NCBI GenBank assembly: GCA_905221605.1
Contig: CAJNDS010002593.1
Coordinates: 126,001-190,000 of the forward strand
From: Symbiodinium natans
Taxonomy: Eukaryota > Sar > Dinophyceae > Suessiales > Symbiodiniaceae
Reading direction: 5' to 3'
Length of the DNA stretch: 64,000 bases
Below are positions 33,020 to 44,221 of the stretch, piece after piece; position 1 is the stretch's first letter; each line of letters opens with the position of its first letter. Both the position numbers and the translations under genes were made by a program. The notes beneath the pieces are model-generated. The model worked only from the letters and a program-made list of their open reading frames with translations, did no database searches and had not been told where the DNA came from.

Positions 33020-34690
33020 TCAGGAAGCCAACCGTTATCATGCTTCTAGCCATCGGAGTCTTGCCCTGCAAGACTAACTGTGTGGCTGTGGCCACACCCA
33101 GCCAGGTACGGAGAGGTGCGTTCGTGTGACACTTCTCCTGCTCCCACCTTGTGACTCCGCTTATTTTCCAAGCCTGAACAGTCCGGATCCACCTCCTCAC
33201 AGGGGAGGCTTCTCTGAACTCACTCACACGGTCTAAATACACAAGGTTCCGGTTCACAGGAAGTCTGGGGGTCAAACCCTGCCTCTAGGCACTCACAAAG
33301 TCCTGACAGCCAACCAAGGACCATACACGGGCTCGCACGACAAGCCACAAGCTCCGCTACCACATGACCGAAGGTCCCTCTGGTACCTTTTCCCTGAAAG
33401 CACGAACCCAAACCAATCTCAACCAAGTGCGGACGCGCTCTTTTTTTTACTCGCAGGCCTTGAGCCAAAAGTCACGAAGTGCGCAAACTAAACGAATTCA
33501 CATGTGAGCTTAAACTCAGCTTCAGAACAAAGTTTCTACACACTGCATACTTACTCAAAGTAGGGCAAAAACATACACTCCCATGATTTCCTAGGAAAAT
33601 CGAGGCAAAAACATCGAGAATGGAATCACAACGATTCCCAATCACTCCGAAGTCTCCGAAGCAAAACAAAACTACACAAGCTGATCCAGAACATGACAAA
33701 TCAATGATCAGCCACGATCTTCCACACTTCGTGCTCACTTCATTCGCCATTCAATGCACGCGTTCGCGAATTTATTATTCATTGGTTTCCTCGCTTTCTA
33801 TCATTTTGTTGTCGCGAGAACGGAGTGAACAAGCGAGAGCGAATAAAGAAACGTAAAAAGAAGCGAACGAATGTAATGCATGAACGTATGAACGGAGTGT
33901 GAAGAGAACAGTATTAATGAAGTTATAAGTAAGCATGAACTTTATCAATGCGTGCGTAACACAGCAGACCAAGGATTTTAGTACGAATGATACGGAGGTG
34001 TTGCCTCAGGGTCGGACACCAAAACCGGGGCAATCGCGGCGTTATGGGACACAGGTTTGGGCAGGGGTGTTGTTTGGCTTTCCCTGCTTTTCAACATATT
34101 CAGCATCATGGAGGATTGGCAAACAAATGGATGTTGAGATCGAAACAGTGCAAGCTCTTTAGCAGAGCCTCATCTTTGCTACCATTCTAGCCGTCACACT
34201 GTGTCTGCCTCTGCTAGAACTAGTTTGCGAAAACACGCAACCTGCGTGCCCAGGCAATCCTGCGCACTGATTTCCACATCACGAGCTTGGCAAACTTTCC
34301 AAACGTCAGTTGCTGTGGATGCTCTTGCATCATCACGGTCACAGTTGTGAGCAAGAAGTTAGTTTGTCTGACTCACAATGACCGGCCTGTGTAAAGCAGA
34401 AATCTGCCCCGAAAACGCGCAAGCAAACCCAGAAATGACTGTTTTTAGAAAAGCAATCCAGTCCATTTTCGGTGCGAAAATGCAGCTTTTTGTGGAAAAT
34501 TTTTCAAAAAAAAAAACATGCTGGCCGAAAACTCTTTTTTGGTTTTCCTGTTAAAGTGGTCTTTGAAGTTTCTCTAATTCATTTATCGGCAAGTTCTTAG
34601 TGTGTTTCCGTGTCCTTTGGATATTGTAAGATGTCAGTTGGACATGTTACAGAATGCTATTTTTTGATTGTTTGTCGAAGTTTGTTTTCT
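33020..34690. other. AT-rich, gene-poor stretch
   Basis: No supported gene. From about 33480 the base composition turns AT-rich with long T and A runs, continuing to about 36.4 kb. This lies between the last minus-strand and first plus-strand host gene candidates. Confidence 0.4.
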
Positions 34691-34795
34691 GTTCTTGCCG
34701 ACAATGACTTCTTCACGCTCCAGATCAACACCCAGTGTAGTTGCAGGTGATCGCCACGAATGAAAAGTATGCAAAGCACTCTTCGTGACAATTTT
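34690..34795 (-). pseudogene. Second remnant of the A32-like ATPase
   Basis: The minus strand reads ALHTLFIRGDHLQL, closely matching VLDTLFIRGEHLQL in the larger ATPase fragment at 36937-37286. It continues further than that copy does. Both flanks are unrelated AT-rich DNA. This is a short decayed piece of the same gene family on the same strand. Confidence 0.5.
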
Positions 34796-35169
34796 TTCAA
34801 TTTTCTAAAATGCAAGTTTCAGCACTTTTCAAGGTTTTTGGAGTTAATTTTCATTCTTTGCAGGTGTCAATGGGCTGTTGTTCAGCTCTCTGCAGTGGTC
34901 TTAGCCGGTTACCCAAGATGGAATTTCTGAAAGCTGCATATTTTCAGAAATTTGGATTTTTTTTGTTTTTGAAGACCATGAAAAATGTATTTTTTTCCTT
35001 TCGTTGAAAACTTTTTTGTTTTTCCCCAGCAAGATAGCATGTAGGAATTCCAAAATGATTTGTTTTCAAACCATTCCACAGCACTCTTACAAAATGATTA
35101 AAAACAAAATGAGCCTTACTAACTTTTTTTGCAACCGGCTTGGTTTGGATATTTAAATTTCAAAAATTT

Positions 35170-36370
35170 TCAAAAAACATTGCAAGAAACGCGGCGTCCA
35201 ACAATGTTTCTCAAACAAGGAAAAGATGTTTTTAGAATTGCTTAAGCGATTTTGTTTCTGAACCAAGGCATTGCAAAATCAGTATTCACACTGCAGACTT
35301 TGAAATGCTTGAAAACCAGTGTTTCCTGTTTTAAATGTTTTTTGTTTTTGGAAATTAAAAAAAAAAAAAACAATCTGCTTTGACCAAGACAACTTCGAAA
35401 CCAGTGTTTTTTATGGTTAAATGTTTTTCCATGTTGAAAAAATTACAAAAATAATTTGCTAACAGGGCATCTCGAATTTGCTCAAGTTTGGTGTTGCCTT
35501 GCATGTGTCAAGTCAGACAGCTGAAAAACACAGCCGAAGTTTTTTTGTGGTCATGTTTCTTTGCTGGTAGCTTTGTTCAGCCTTGCAGGTGCAAACAGGA
35601 AAAATGCACAAGTCAAGCAGCAGAAAATGGGCCAAGTTTGAACCAAGACTTTGACGCGAACAGGGGAAACCGGAAGCCGTGGACATGAGTCATGACTCAC
35701 TCATGACATGACTCATGACTCATAACTCATGACTTCCATGTCTTTGCACTTTCGTTTGATGTTGGTTTGATGGTGGACATCCCTCTTTGAATCTTATTGC
35801 TCTAGCGTACTGGGCGCTGTTGCGTCGAAGAAGCAGTGGAGGAAAAAAAATGACTTGACTTCCACAAAATACATTCTGTTTTTGTGAACGCCGCGTTTTT
35901 TCTAATGTTTGAACAAAATCAATTAACGTTTTTTTTGATTTTGTTTTTTCAAGCAAGTTTGTTCAGAGCGATTCTGTTCTAAACAAGGCATTCTAAAATT
36001 ATTATTCATATTGCTTTGAAATGCTTCGAAACCAGTTTTTTTCTGTGTTTTAAACGTTTTTTCATGTTTGAAATTTTGAAAACAATTTGCTTGCAAAAAC
36101 GTAGCAAAAGAGCATCTCCAATTTGCATTCTTAAGTTGTGGCCTGCATGTGTCAAGCCAGGACAGCTGAAAAACACAGACCAAGTTCTTTGAAGTCCTGT
36201 TTCATTGCTGGTGGTTTTGTTTCAGCCTTTTCTGCAAACAGGAAAAAATGCACGTCAAGCCAAACAGCAGAAAAGAAAGATGGACTGAGTTTGAAGTCTT
36301 GGCTGGATTCGACGCGAACAAAGCTGAAAGGAAACCAAGGCAGTTTTTCATTGTTCATGACCCGTGTTTG
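35170..36370. repeat. Diverged tandem duplication, about 660 bp
   Basis: The segment 35460-35690 and the segment 36120-36370 share ATGTGTCAAG, ACAGCTGAAAAACACAG, AAACAGGAAAAA and GACGCGAACA blocks in the same order. AT-rich flanks upstream of each, with a CTTCGAAACCAGT motif, also match. No coding function is seen. Confidence 0.75.
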
Positions 36371-36780
36371 TGGCCGATGGGTTGCGGCGGCCGCAATGAC
36401 TCACGTGACTGCCGTGACTGTGGCTGTGACTGTGACTGATTCATGGTTCCTGATTCATGATGATCTCATGACTCATGACTCATGACTCGTGGCTCATCAT
36501 GATCTCATGTCATGAGTCATGACTGAATGAATGATTGATGACTGATGATTGATGATTCATACTTCACAATGCATAATGATTCATGATGCGATGCGATGAT
36601 GCGATTATGATTGATGCCAATGCCAGGCAATGCGGCGGCAATGCCAGGCCAGGACCGCGTGCCAGCACCAGGACCGCCGGGAAGCCGGACTGCCAAGATG
36701 CCAGGGCTCAGGACTCAGGACCTGGCAGGATGATGATGACGACGATGATTGATGATGATGATGATGATGATGATACCTTT
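35688..36780. repeat. TGACTCATGA palindromic microsatellites and GAT run
   Basis: Clusters of ATGACTCATGACTC lie at 35688-35735 and 36440-36600, the latter decaying into TGATTGATGATTCA. A GATGATGAT run follows at 36729-36775. The unit TGACTCA is itself palindromic. Confidence 0.88.
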
Positions 36781-36889
36781 GAGCCTAAAAACCCGACCCT
36801 CAAACCTGAAAATAAACCCTGGACACTTAGCTCCGTCGTAGGTAATGGGGCCATGTAATCCATGTGGCCCCCTGATTTGATGCCAAGCA

Positions 36890-36936
36890 GAGAGTGCTTC
36901 GCACCCCCATTTTGCCGTCAGGCAAAAAACCCAAGT
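36890..36936 (-). repeat. 47-bp dispersed repeat with two hairpins, copy 2
   Basis: The minus strand repeats 28537-28583 almost exactly. It starts at the very base where the ATPase fragment loses its similarity to the family, so it marks an insertion or deletion breakpoint. Confidence 0.9.
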
Positions 36937-37286
36937 TGCAGGTGCTCGCCACGAATGAAAAGCGTGTCCAGCACGCCATCTCCCGTCTTGCGGTGCGCCG
37001 CAGAATTATCGGCATGGTTCTCTAAGACGACCAAAACCTGATACAGCTTCTTAAGGCCCAGTTGCTCTTCTGCGTAATGCGCTTTTCGCTCAACTTGCCA
37101 GGCAGAATCGACTTCTACCGAGGGTGATATGTGCTCAAAGCAGCCCCTGTACTGCTCCAGAATGATGCTCACCAACAGCACGGTCTTCCCGGAAGCCAAT
37201 GGGGCGCACAAGATCCCGTTGGCGGGGGGCTTGCAAACCACAGAATCAGGTAGTTGCTTGACAGTATGCTCCGGCGTCTTGAACAA
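36937..37286 (-). pseudogene. A32/FtsK-type packaging ATPase fragment
   Basis: These ATPases package DNA in large DNA viruses and in Polinton-like elements. The minus-strand frame holds a P-loop (GILCAPLASGKT) followed by VLLVSIILEQYRGCF. The segment LYQVLVVLENHADN stands where a Walker B with two acidic residues is normal; here the pair reads Glu-Asn, which should impair ATP hydrolysis. Then comes GDGVLDTLFIRGEHLQL. The C-terminal third is cut off by the 47-bp repeat. N-terminal extent is uncertain. Assignment rests on motif order, not on a search. Confidence 0.62.
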
Positions 37287-38089
37287 AATGCGCGGTAAGG
37301 TTTCTTAAATCACGCTCACGGCGATCTCGTTGCACAGCGCGGGCGGGATGGAGTAAAGTTGGTCCCGCGAATTGCTCCCCTCGTCCTTTGGTCGGTCCTC
37401 GCTGCGCGGCCTCTGGGCGGCAAGTTCCTTGGAAGGCCTCACAGCGGTCGCTCTTGCGGCAGGGGCCTTGGGAGGGCGTCCAGGGCAGGTTGTGCCAGAT
37501 GGCCGTGGGCTTTTGTAGCGATAACCGTACTTGCAGTACGAGGTTCTGCATGTAGGGACGGGTTCAGGCGTTCGGTGCTCGGGTTTTCGATAGCCTACCA
37601 CTAAGGCTTAAGGTAGTCTACGACCTCCAGATTCTTAAGCACCAAGGCATCTCTAAGCGGCAGGTTGCGGAAGTGCGATGCTGAACTCGGTGCAGCACGG
37701 CGAGGCCCACGCTGCGTCGAAGTGTCCGAGCTCGAAGGCCTTGTAGTCCCATTGCAGGGCTGGCTTTAAAGAATTGTTACCTTCCAGCACGGGCCTCGAA
37801 GGCACGTCCGACCGACCCAGCTCCAGAAGTTTCATTTGTTGACCGAAAAGAAAAGGCCCACAGCAGCAAGCACGCCAGATTGACCCCTACGCGCTCTGCG
37901 GTGGAGACGGTGGCCGGCATTTTTTCCTGCTGCAGGCGATTCCGGAGAGATTGAAGACCGAGATCGTTTCCACTGATATTTTACAAATTGCTGACGCTCT
38001 ACCAACCAGGTGGAGCGGAGCAGGGTGCAACCATCTTCTTGTTGCGAAAAAAAATAGGAGCGATGGAGCCCAAAAACGGCACTCAAGCT

Positions 38090-38790
38090 TGGTGAGCTTA
38101 CGACCAACCAGCGTGGCGGCAAGTTCTTTCCGGTGTGCGCGGAGGCTTGGCAGTCCCGCGAGTGGCTGGTCACGCGGCCGCCGACGCCGATGACCCGCGT
38201 GGTCTGCGGCATGTTGGTGGTCGTCGGGCCGGTGCCGGTGTACTCGGTCGTTACAGCTTCCGGCGGAGCCAGGCGACGGTTGTTCCGTGCGTTGATCCTG
38301 ATGCGGTGGGCGTGGGAGATGCCCAGGCTGACATCCGGCTCGCCTTGCCGCGGAAACCTTTTCCGGGCCGCCCGGACCGCCTTTGACCCCTGGCTCGTCG
38401 ACCCGGAGCCACCGGAGGAAGTCGAAGATGCCCGGGTCGCTCCTCATGTTTTTGGTGAGCTCGTGGTGCCAGCCGTCGGTGAGGTCGTGGAGCAGCTGGC
38501 AGTGCTCCTCGCATCGGTGCACGGGCGTGCCGTCGGGGTGCCTTTCGCGGATCAGGCCGTCTACGAGGCCCTGGAACTTTTTGGGCAGGTCCTGAAAGAC
38601 GACGCAGTGCGTTTTGACGGCCACCTCGACGGCACGGTTGCGAGTGCATCCCGGATTCTGGAGACAGGGACGCACTCCGAGGCCATCACGAAGTCGTGCA
38701 CAGACCGGCAGCTCCGGTTGGACAACAACTCGGTCACGTAGATGTGATCCCAGTGCATCCGTCCTCTCGGAGCCTCACATAGGTCAGGTC
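38090..38790 (-). pseudogene. Polymerase-like tail fused to superfamily 1 helicase remnant
   Basis: In minus-strand order: GHLADLTYVRLREDG (about 38775); YVTELLSNRSCRSVHDFVMA in a shifted frame; VKTHCVVFQDLPKKFQGLVD; HPDGTPVHRCEE; then abruptly HELTKNMRSDPGIFDFLRWL. After another frameshift come SLGISHAHRIRINARNNRRL and NMPQTTRVIGVGG. The later blocks resemble the C-terminal half of viral and PIF1/UvrD-type helicases. The P-loop half expected before HELTKNMRSD is absent, pointing to an internal deletion near 38490. At least two frameshifts make it non-functional. Confidence 0.5.
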
Positions 38791-38821
38791 CGCCAGGTGC
38801 CCTTCGCGGGCTTGCTCCGCG

Positions 38822-39397
38822 TTATCCTTGGGGCAGAAGATGGGCGAACTTGGCATGGGCCAGACCGTTCTTGCGGCACCGCGCCACGTCTATACCGTGG
38901 CAGATGAGCTTGAAGACGAGCGGCGGGAGTCGAGGCGATTCCACGTACTGCTCGTAAGCCCGCCGGCTGAAGCGCGACTCCAGTGTCGTGGCGTGCGAGG
39001 ACTCCAGGGCCGTTTTGTTTCGGTGGCACTCGAGGCACAGTGTCTGGAGATTCTGGGCCTGTGCGGCGAAGGACTGGTGCACGGGGACGATGTGGTCCAA
39101 CTCGCACGTGGTTGCGGTGATGGGGGCCGCGCAGAGCTTGCGCTGATGGTCCTGCTCCGCGAGCAGGGCTTGCCGAGATCCGGGCGGATCGCGGGGGGCC
39201 TTGAGAAGGTGAAGGAAGACCTCGCTCGCGGCACCCGCCAGACGCTGCCCGCAATAGGGGAGTTCCAGCCGCCCCATCCAGGCCTGCAGCACATCCAGGT
39301 CTTCCTGGAATGTGGAGATGACGCAGTCCTCGCCGCCCCACACCCTCAGCCGCAGGCACCGCCACTCGCTCATGCTTCGCATGACTCGCATGACCAC
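38822..39397 (-). pseudogene. HNH endonuclease domain within polymerase-like sequence
   Basis: The 191-codon minus-strand frame carries a typical HNH core: CELDHIVPV at residues 98-106 (catalytic His102), Asn116, and the LCLECHRNK motif at 120-128 with zinc ligands Cys121 and Cys124 and His125. Of the first zinc pair only Cys89 remains; its partner position is basic, so zinc binding may be lost. The flanks (ASEVFLHLLKAPRDPPGSR before; DVARCRRNG-like sequence after) belong to the host element, not to a stand-alone nuclease. The plus-strand frame of 279 codons over it is antisense. Confidence 0.62.
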
Positions 39398-39544
39398 CTT
39401 CGGGCAGTGCCCCTCGGCCAGGAACTCCGACCTGCTCCAGGTCTTCAGTGCACTGGCGACCTCGCCCTCCCACTCCGCCAGTCCTTGAACTCGGGCGTTT
39501 TGCCTGGCTTCCTCCCGCCCCGGTACCTGGCCCGCTCCCGATCA

Positions 39545-39900
39545 ACTCGACGGTGCGGGCGGATTTGTAGAGAAGGCGTGGCCGTTCCAGCTCGTGAAGG
39601 TCACGACCCGCTGCTCCTTGACGGTAGGCTCGTACTTGTCCAGCAGGCGGCCTGGCAGTCCACGTAGAACATCGGGGCTTGGCGCCAAAGGCAGAATTCC
39701 CGGATCTCTCGGGGGGTGATGCCTTGCTCCCGCCACGTTTTTTTTGCAGATTGTGTCGAAGTCCGAAAGCATTTCCTGCAGCGGCAGCCGCATCAGCTCC
39801 GCGAGCTGCCGAAAGACGCAGAGCTTGTCCGGCCGTTGTTCGAAGGCGGACCTCCCTGCTCTGGCCCGTGCTTTGATCGACTTCCCATGTTTGAGCAAAT
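39545..39900 (-). pseudogene. Upstream fragment of the same element
   Basis: Two coding-like minus-strand pieces are separated by a short gap: FEQRPDKLCVFRQLAELMRL and, in another frame, LLDKYEPTVKEQRVVTFTSW. They precede the HNH frame in the same orientation. I cannot name a domain with certainty; a family B polymerase region is possible from context only. Confidence 0.35.
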
Positions 39901-40073
39901 TCTGTGTCCGCCCTGTAGGGCTCGTTAGTTTGTTTTCACTCAACCTCCGTGGAAGCTGTTGACGTTGTCCGTTTGTTTCCCGAACCATAACCAACTGGGA
40001 CAACCGTTTTCTCTTCGAGGTGAAGTGCTTGTTGCCTGTAGGCAAGTGTAGGCGAGTGTAGACAGCTGGCAGA

Positions 40074-40225
40074 ACTGCGGGCTGGTGTCCCGCACCAGCT
40101 TTCAAGCACAACTTGGTCTCCATGTGCCTGCAAGCTGGCTGCAAGCTTTCAAGTCAAGCACAAGTTGGCCTCGATCTGCCTTCAAGCTGGCTGCGGGCTG
40201 GTGTCCCGCACCAGCAAGCACTGGT
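40074..40225. repeat. Duplicated hairpin GCTGGTG-TCCC-CACCAGC region
   Basis: GGCTGGTGTCCCGCACCAGC, a hairpin, occurs at about 40079 and again at about 40197. CAAGCTGGCTGC and TTCAAG(T)CAAGCACAA words repeat between them. A local duplication of about 118 bases is likely. Confidence 0.75.
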
Positions 40226-40599
40226 TTCCATCTCTAGAATTTCGTCGCCGCAGTGCAGCTGGTAGGAGACGTTTCGCAGAACAACCAGGGGATCACCCAG
40301 GACGGCGTCCAGCACCACCTGGTGGTCTACCACCTGCATACCTGCCTGAAGGTCCACTCCCTCGTTGCGTCCAGGTAGTAGGTCGGTTTCTGAGCCGCGA
40401 GCACGGACGCCCTCAAGTTCCGGGCCGCTTGGGCGTCCGAAAGCCCCGCTCTGCCGGGACAGAGCGACGTTGAGGTCCGTGACGGGCAGGCGCTTGGTGC
40501 GCTTGCAGGGCATGCCGCGGTTCCGGCCGTTGCTTTTTGGCGCCGCCCCGGAGCATGATGCAATCGTTTGCCGGCTGGGGGGCGGCCGCCCGATCAGTT

Positions 40600-42590
40600 G
40601 ATAGTAGTGCTGGTCGGCCCTCGTCGCCGTTCGAGCGGCTGAGCAGCGTAGCGGAGGTGGTAATGTGTCAACCAAACGTGGAAGGCTGCACAAAAACAAT
40701 GCGATCGATTACTGATGATTACTGTGTCACCAGCGGTTCATTGGGGGAAGCGACATGTTATGAATTCCGGCAATTGGTTTACCTGACTTGTTTTGTGTGC
40801 TTGAATCGCAGGAGTTCATTGGGGGGCAAGTTATAACAGTGCAGTTCCTGGGGTGGAAGGTTTCCCACGGTTATGACGTCATGGTCTGACTGTATCACGA
40901 AGAATCATTCGGGAGGCACAACTTGTTCCGGTGTTCTTGATGGCCTGCTGAGCATCTTGAAGCTGCTTGATTCGCCCTCGTTGCAGGTGTTGGACGCAGC
41001 ACACGCTTTGAAGTTGTTGCTTTTTAGCAGCTGGCTAACCTGGCTTTCATCATGATTGTAAGACCCCGCTGACGCACAGCAAGGCCTGTGTTGCTAATCA
41101 CCATGCAAGTTCCACCATGTGGGACTGAGTTTTTGAAACATTTATAAAGGGATCGCCATTCCAACCATTTCTTACCGAGCATTGCCGCTTTGCCGGACCC
41201 TACTGAGCTAAAAACTTTGCGAGCGGCAGGAAGCCGCGGACACAGACATCACCCCTGCAAGTTTCCCATTCAGCTTCCAAAGGCTTAGTGCAGAACTCAG
41301 TTCTTAAAGCATGTAGAGATCTCAGCCATTCCCACCATTTGGCCAAGCACTCTGAGGTTCCGGTCATGGGCTGCACTTGTTTATTTTTTTAAATTCAAAG
41401 CTGCAAATCTCGGGCAGCTCAAGCTCAAATTTTGTTTTCATTGCGGTTGTTTCGAGAAAGATGTTGTTCCTTCACAGTGACTTGAGCATTCAAATCATGC
41501 GCCTGCATCACCTTTTGGGTGACTTGGTATGTGCTCGTGCAGGTGATGCCCCATGCTGCAAAGCCAAGCTCTGGTTTGCGCCGTGCCTTGGCCGCCTTGG
41601 GCTCTTGCGTGGCCTGCGTGGCCGGTGTGGCCTTGGCCTGGTTACTTGCTGGCTTTGCACACCGGTCCTGATCTTGGTCCCTGCTTGTTGGCTCCTTGTT
41701 TTGTCAGCCCCGTGCAAGCTGGCGAGAATATTCCGTGCGGTTTGCACTTGGTGCACACGGTCCTTGTGCACGGTTGGCTTGTTGTGTTGTTATCCCAAGT
41801 GTTTGAGCTTCGGCAGTTCGACCTCTCTCTGGGTTTGACAGCTGCCTTTGCTGGAAGCTGGGTGGAGGCCGCATACGTCAAGTTTGACGGAATCCGAAAG
41901 CCACCTATCTTGTGCATGCTTCCGCTTGTGCTCATGCATGATATACCCTAGCACGGCAACTTGGCCCCGTGCTCGGATTTATTTGTGTGGTGGGTGTGGG
42001 CGTTGTCCGCGTGTGAACCTGGGTTCTTGGTGCGATGCCCCCGGCGATGCCGCCGGCGATGCCACCGGCGATGTCCCCATGCTGCCTCAGCTCTCGTTTG
42101 TGCTTCACTTTGGGAGCTTGCATGGTGCATATTGGCTTGCATCGGCTTGCCACTTGCCCAGCCTCGACATCCTGGTTTCGGTCTAGACGGCGGACCTTGG
42201 TTTTCCTCAGCCCGCACCTCTGGGCCTTTCTGCTTCGGGCATATGGCGTCCCATGCCTTCGTTTGTCTCATCACGTTTTGGCTCTGATGAGAAGGTACAC
42301 ACGCTCCATGTTGATTCTGGTTTTTTCCTGCCTGGCTTTCTGAGCTTGAGGCTGACCTCGATGCTTCTGAAAAAGATTAGTCCTGCCAGTCTGACAAGGT
42401 TCCATTATGCACCTCGCCCAGTCCTGATCGATAGTTAGGCTTCTGTGAATTTGTGCGCAAAGGTTATTCTTGAAGAAATGCGAAAACGGCTTCCAAAACT
42501 CCCCTTTCCAAGCGTGGCGTCGGTACTATGTTGTTCGCCGACTGAAACGAAGACTCAAAAACACCCGTCCTAGTTGTCATTCATCCCCTC
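40600..42590. other. No supported gene; isolated exon-like pieces
   Basis: Plus-strand frames after TTGCAG/GT boundaries occur (for example at about 40985, VLDAAHALKLLLFSSWL), but none shows a domain. A short GATGCCNCCGGC repeat lies at 42032-42075. Confidence 0.3.
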
Positions 42591-42599
42591 AAATCACTC

Positions 42600-43170
42600 A
42601 AACCGCTGGAAGCCCCTTGCGCCTCTCATACCCGATGCCCATGTGGCTGAGCTTAGACTTCGAGGGCTCGAACGCGATTTTGCAAGTTTTGTGGCCGGCT
42701 TTGGTGTGAGCGCAGAGAAGTTGCTGCCGTTACATGTCAGTAACTCTTGCTGCTCAGCTGCGAGCAATATCATTATGCCAACTACCATGGGTTAAAACAT
42801 CTTGAAGCTCTTAGGGCTGGCGGCAGCGCTGCGCCTAAATTAGGTGTAACCTTGTGGATGACGAAACATGGCGTGCAGTACTCAAAACAGCCCTCGCCAG
42901 TCTGTGTGAAAACATACCTTAGAGTACAGTTTGCAACCGATTCTTTGCTTGTAGGTGTCGGAAGCAGTCAGCCCTCACATGAGAAGGGCACCTGCTCGAC
43001 CTGTTCGCAAGAAGAGTCGTTATGGAGCACAGCATGGCATACTGGTTCACGTGGCCAAAAGGCCGATACAAGATTTCGTTGCGGGCACAAGAACTAGGCA
43101 CCAGACGTGGATTGCCAACAAAATGCATTTCGTGGCTAGAGCGGTCCGACGCGCCTTGCTTCATTTTTGA
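42600..43170 (+). CDS. Candidate exons, unidentified
   Basis: One plus-strand stretch (about 42625-42705) reads DAHVAELRLRGLERDFASFV and is helix-like. A second, after a CTTGTAG acceptor at about 42955, reads VSEAVSPHMRRAPARPVRKK. It stays open through GAQHGILVHVAKRPIQDFVA to an in-frame stop at 43168-43170, so it could be a terminal exon. I do not recognise either. They open the plus-strand block of the right half. Confidence 0.3.
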
Positions 43171-43459
43171 GGATACTTAAGTAGGTGAAGATGGTAAGCC
43201 TACCCCCTTGCCCTCTACCCCACTCTGCTCCCCTCCCTCTTCTTCGAAAGGTGTCGTCATAGCCCATGGACATCAGAAACCAATGAAAATCAGCAATCAG
43301 CATGTACAGGAATTCCAAAATCGCTTGTTTGCTTGGCCAGACTTGTAGCCATTAGGCATTGCTACGAGCAGTGTGGAGAGACAGCAGATTCAGCAAGATA
43401 ATTCAAAACGTCAGATTGAGTGCCGCCCGTGCTCCAACCCGACGCAGGCATGTGTTTTC

Positions 43460-43683
43460 AGGTGTATGTCGAGTCAGAAGTTCCGTACGCAAAAGTGGAA
43501 GGCCTGGTTACCGGTTGTCACATGCGCGACTCATGTCCAGCTGGTAACACCCTTTGGGGAAATGAGCGGGATGCCATGCCTTGGCGGATTTATTCCAGTG
43601 GCGGACGAGGGACATGCTTCCTGTGCAGCTTTCGCTCCGGTCTGCTTCTCGTTAACGTGCAGCAATGCAGTAGGACAGGGTGA
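43460..43683 (+). CDS. Candidate terminal exon, unidentified
   Basis: After a TGTTTTCAG acceptor the frame reads VYVESEVPYAKVEGLVTGCH, then RDSCPAGNTLWGNERDAMPW, and ends in TGA at 43683. Cysteines are frequent. The start is a classic dinoflagellate acceptor followed by GT. No domain is known to me. Confidence 0.35.
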
Positions 43684-44221
43684 CTCTTCAGACCAAGGTG
43701 CAGAACTGCCTCTGTTCTTACACAGCCCGGCCAAGCACGTCTTGCGTGTTCCATGTTAATGCCAGCAAGCAACTGTTGCTACAGGCTCTAACCTTGTGGT
43801 GCGATAGTGTGCAAAGCTGTGCTTTGGTGTCCACGCCAGTCGCTTTCTCATGTGGAAGCAGCCCCGGCGCAAAACAAAAAGGATCATGCTTGAAGCTGAA
43901 GCTGGGGCATTTGGGCTGAACCACCCCGAACAGAAAGGCGCACTACATTTTACAAACACAGCGGGGAAAGAATTCAGCATGAGGTTGGTGTTGCAGCTTT
44001 CACCAGCTTTTGGGGTGCATCTTTTCAAACCATTGAGTTTTTCGCAGGTGTTCCTCGTGTTTCAGGGTTTCAACACTGCACTTCCTAAGCTTTAAAAGCT
44101 TGGGGATGCACACCGCAGCATGATCTTGGCATGCCTTCTGGCTCAAGCAATGTTCCCTCCTTTCTACACCTAACATACCACCCACCACAGCAATTTTGCT
44201 GTTTGGATTATCCCTCATTGC

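Larger units (their letters stand above)
36890..40560 (-). mobile_element. Decayed virus-like composite element
   Basis: In minus-strand order the region contains coding-like sequence of unknown type (about 40560-40250), polymerase-associated fragments, an HNH nuclease, further polymerase-like sequence, a helicase tail and an A32-like ATPase. All are on one strand and broken by frameshifts. This content recalls Polinton-like or large-DNA-virus-derived elements of protists. No terminal inverted repeats were found. Whether it was one element or several nested ones cannot be decided here. Confidence 0.5.

Noticed and set aside
38828-39667. 279-codon plus frame
   Set aside because: Antisense to the HNH and polymerase-like relic; it has no motif of its own.
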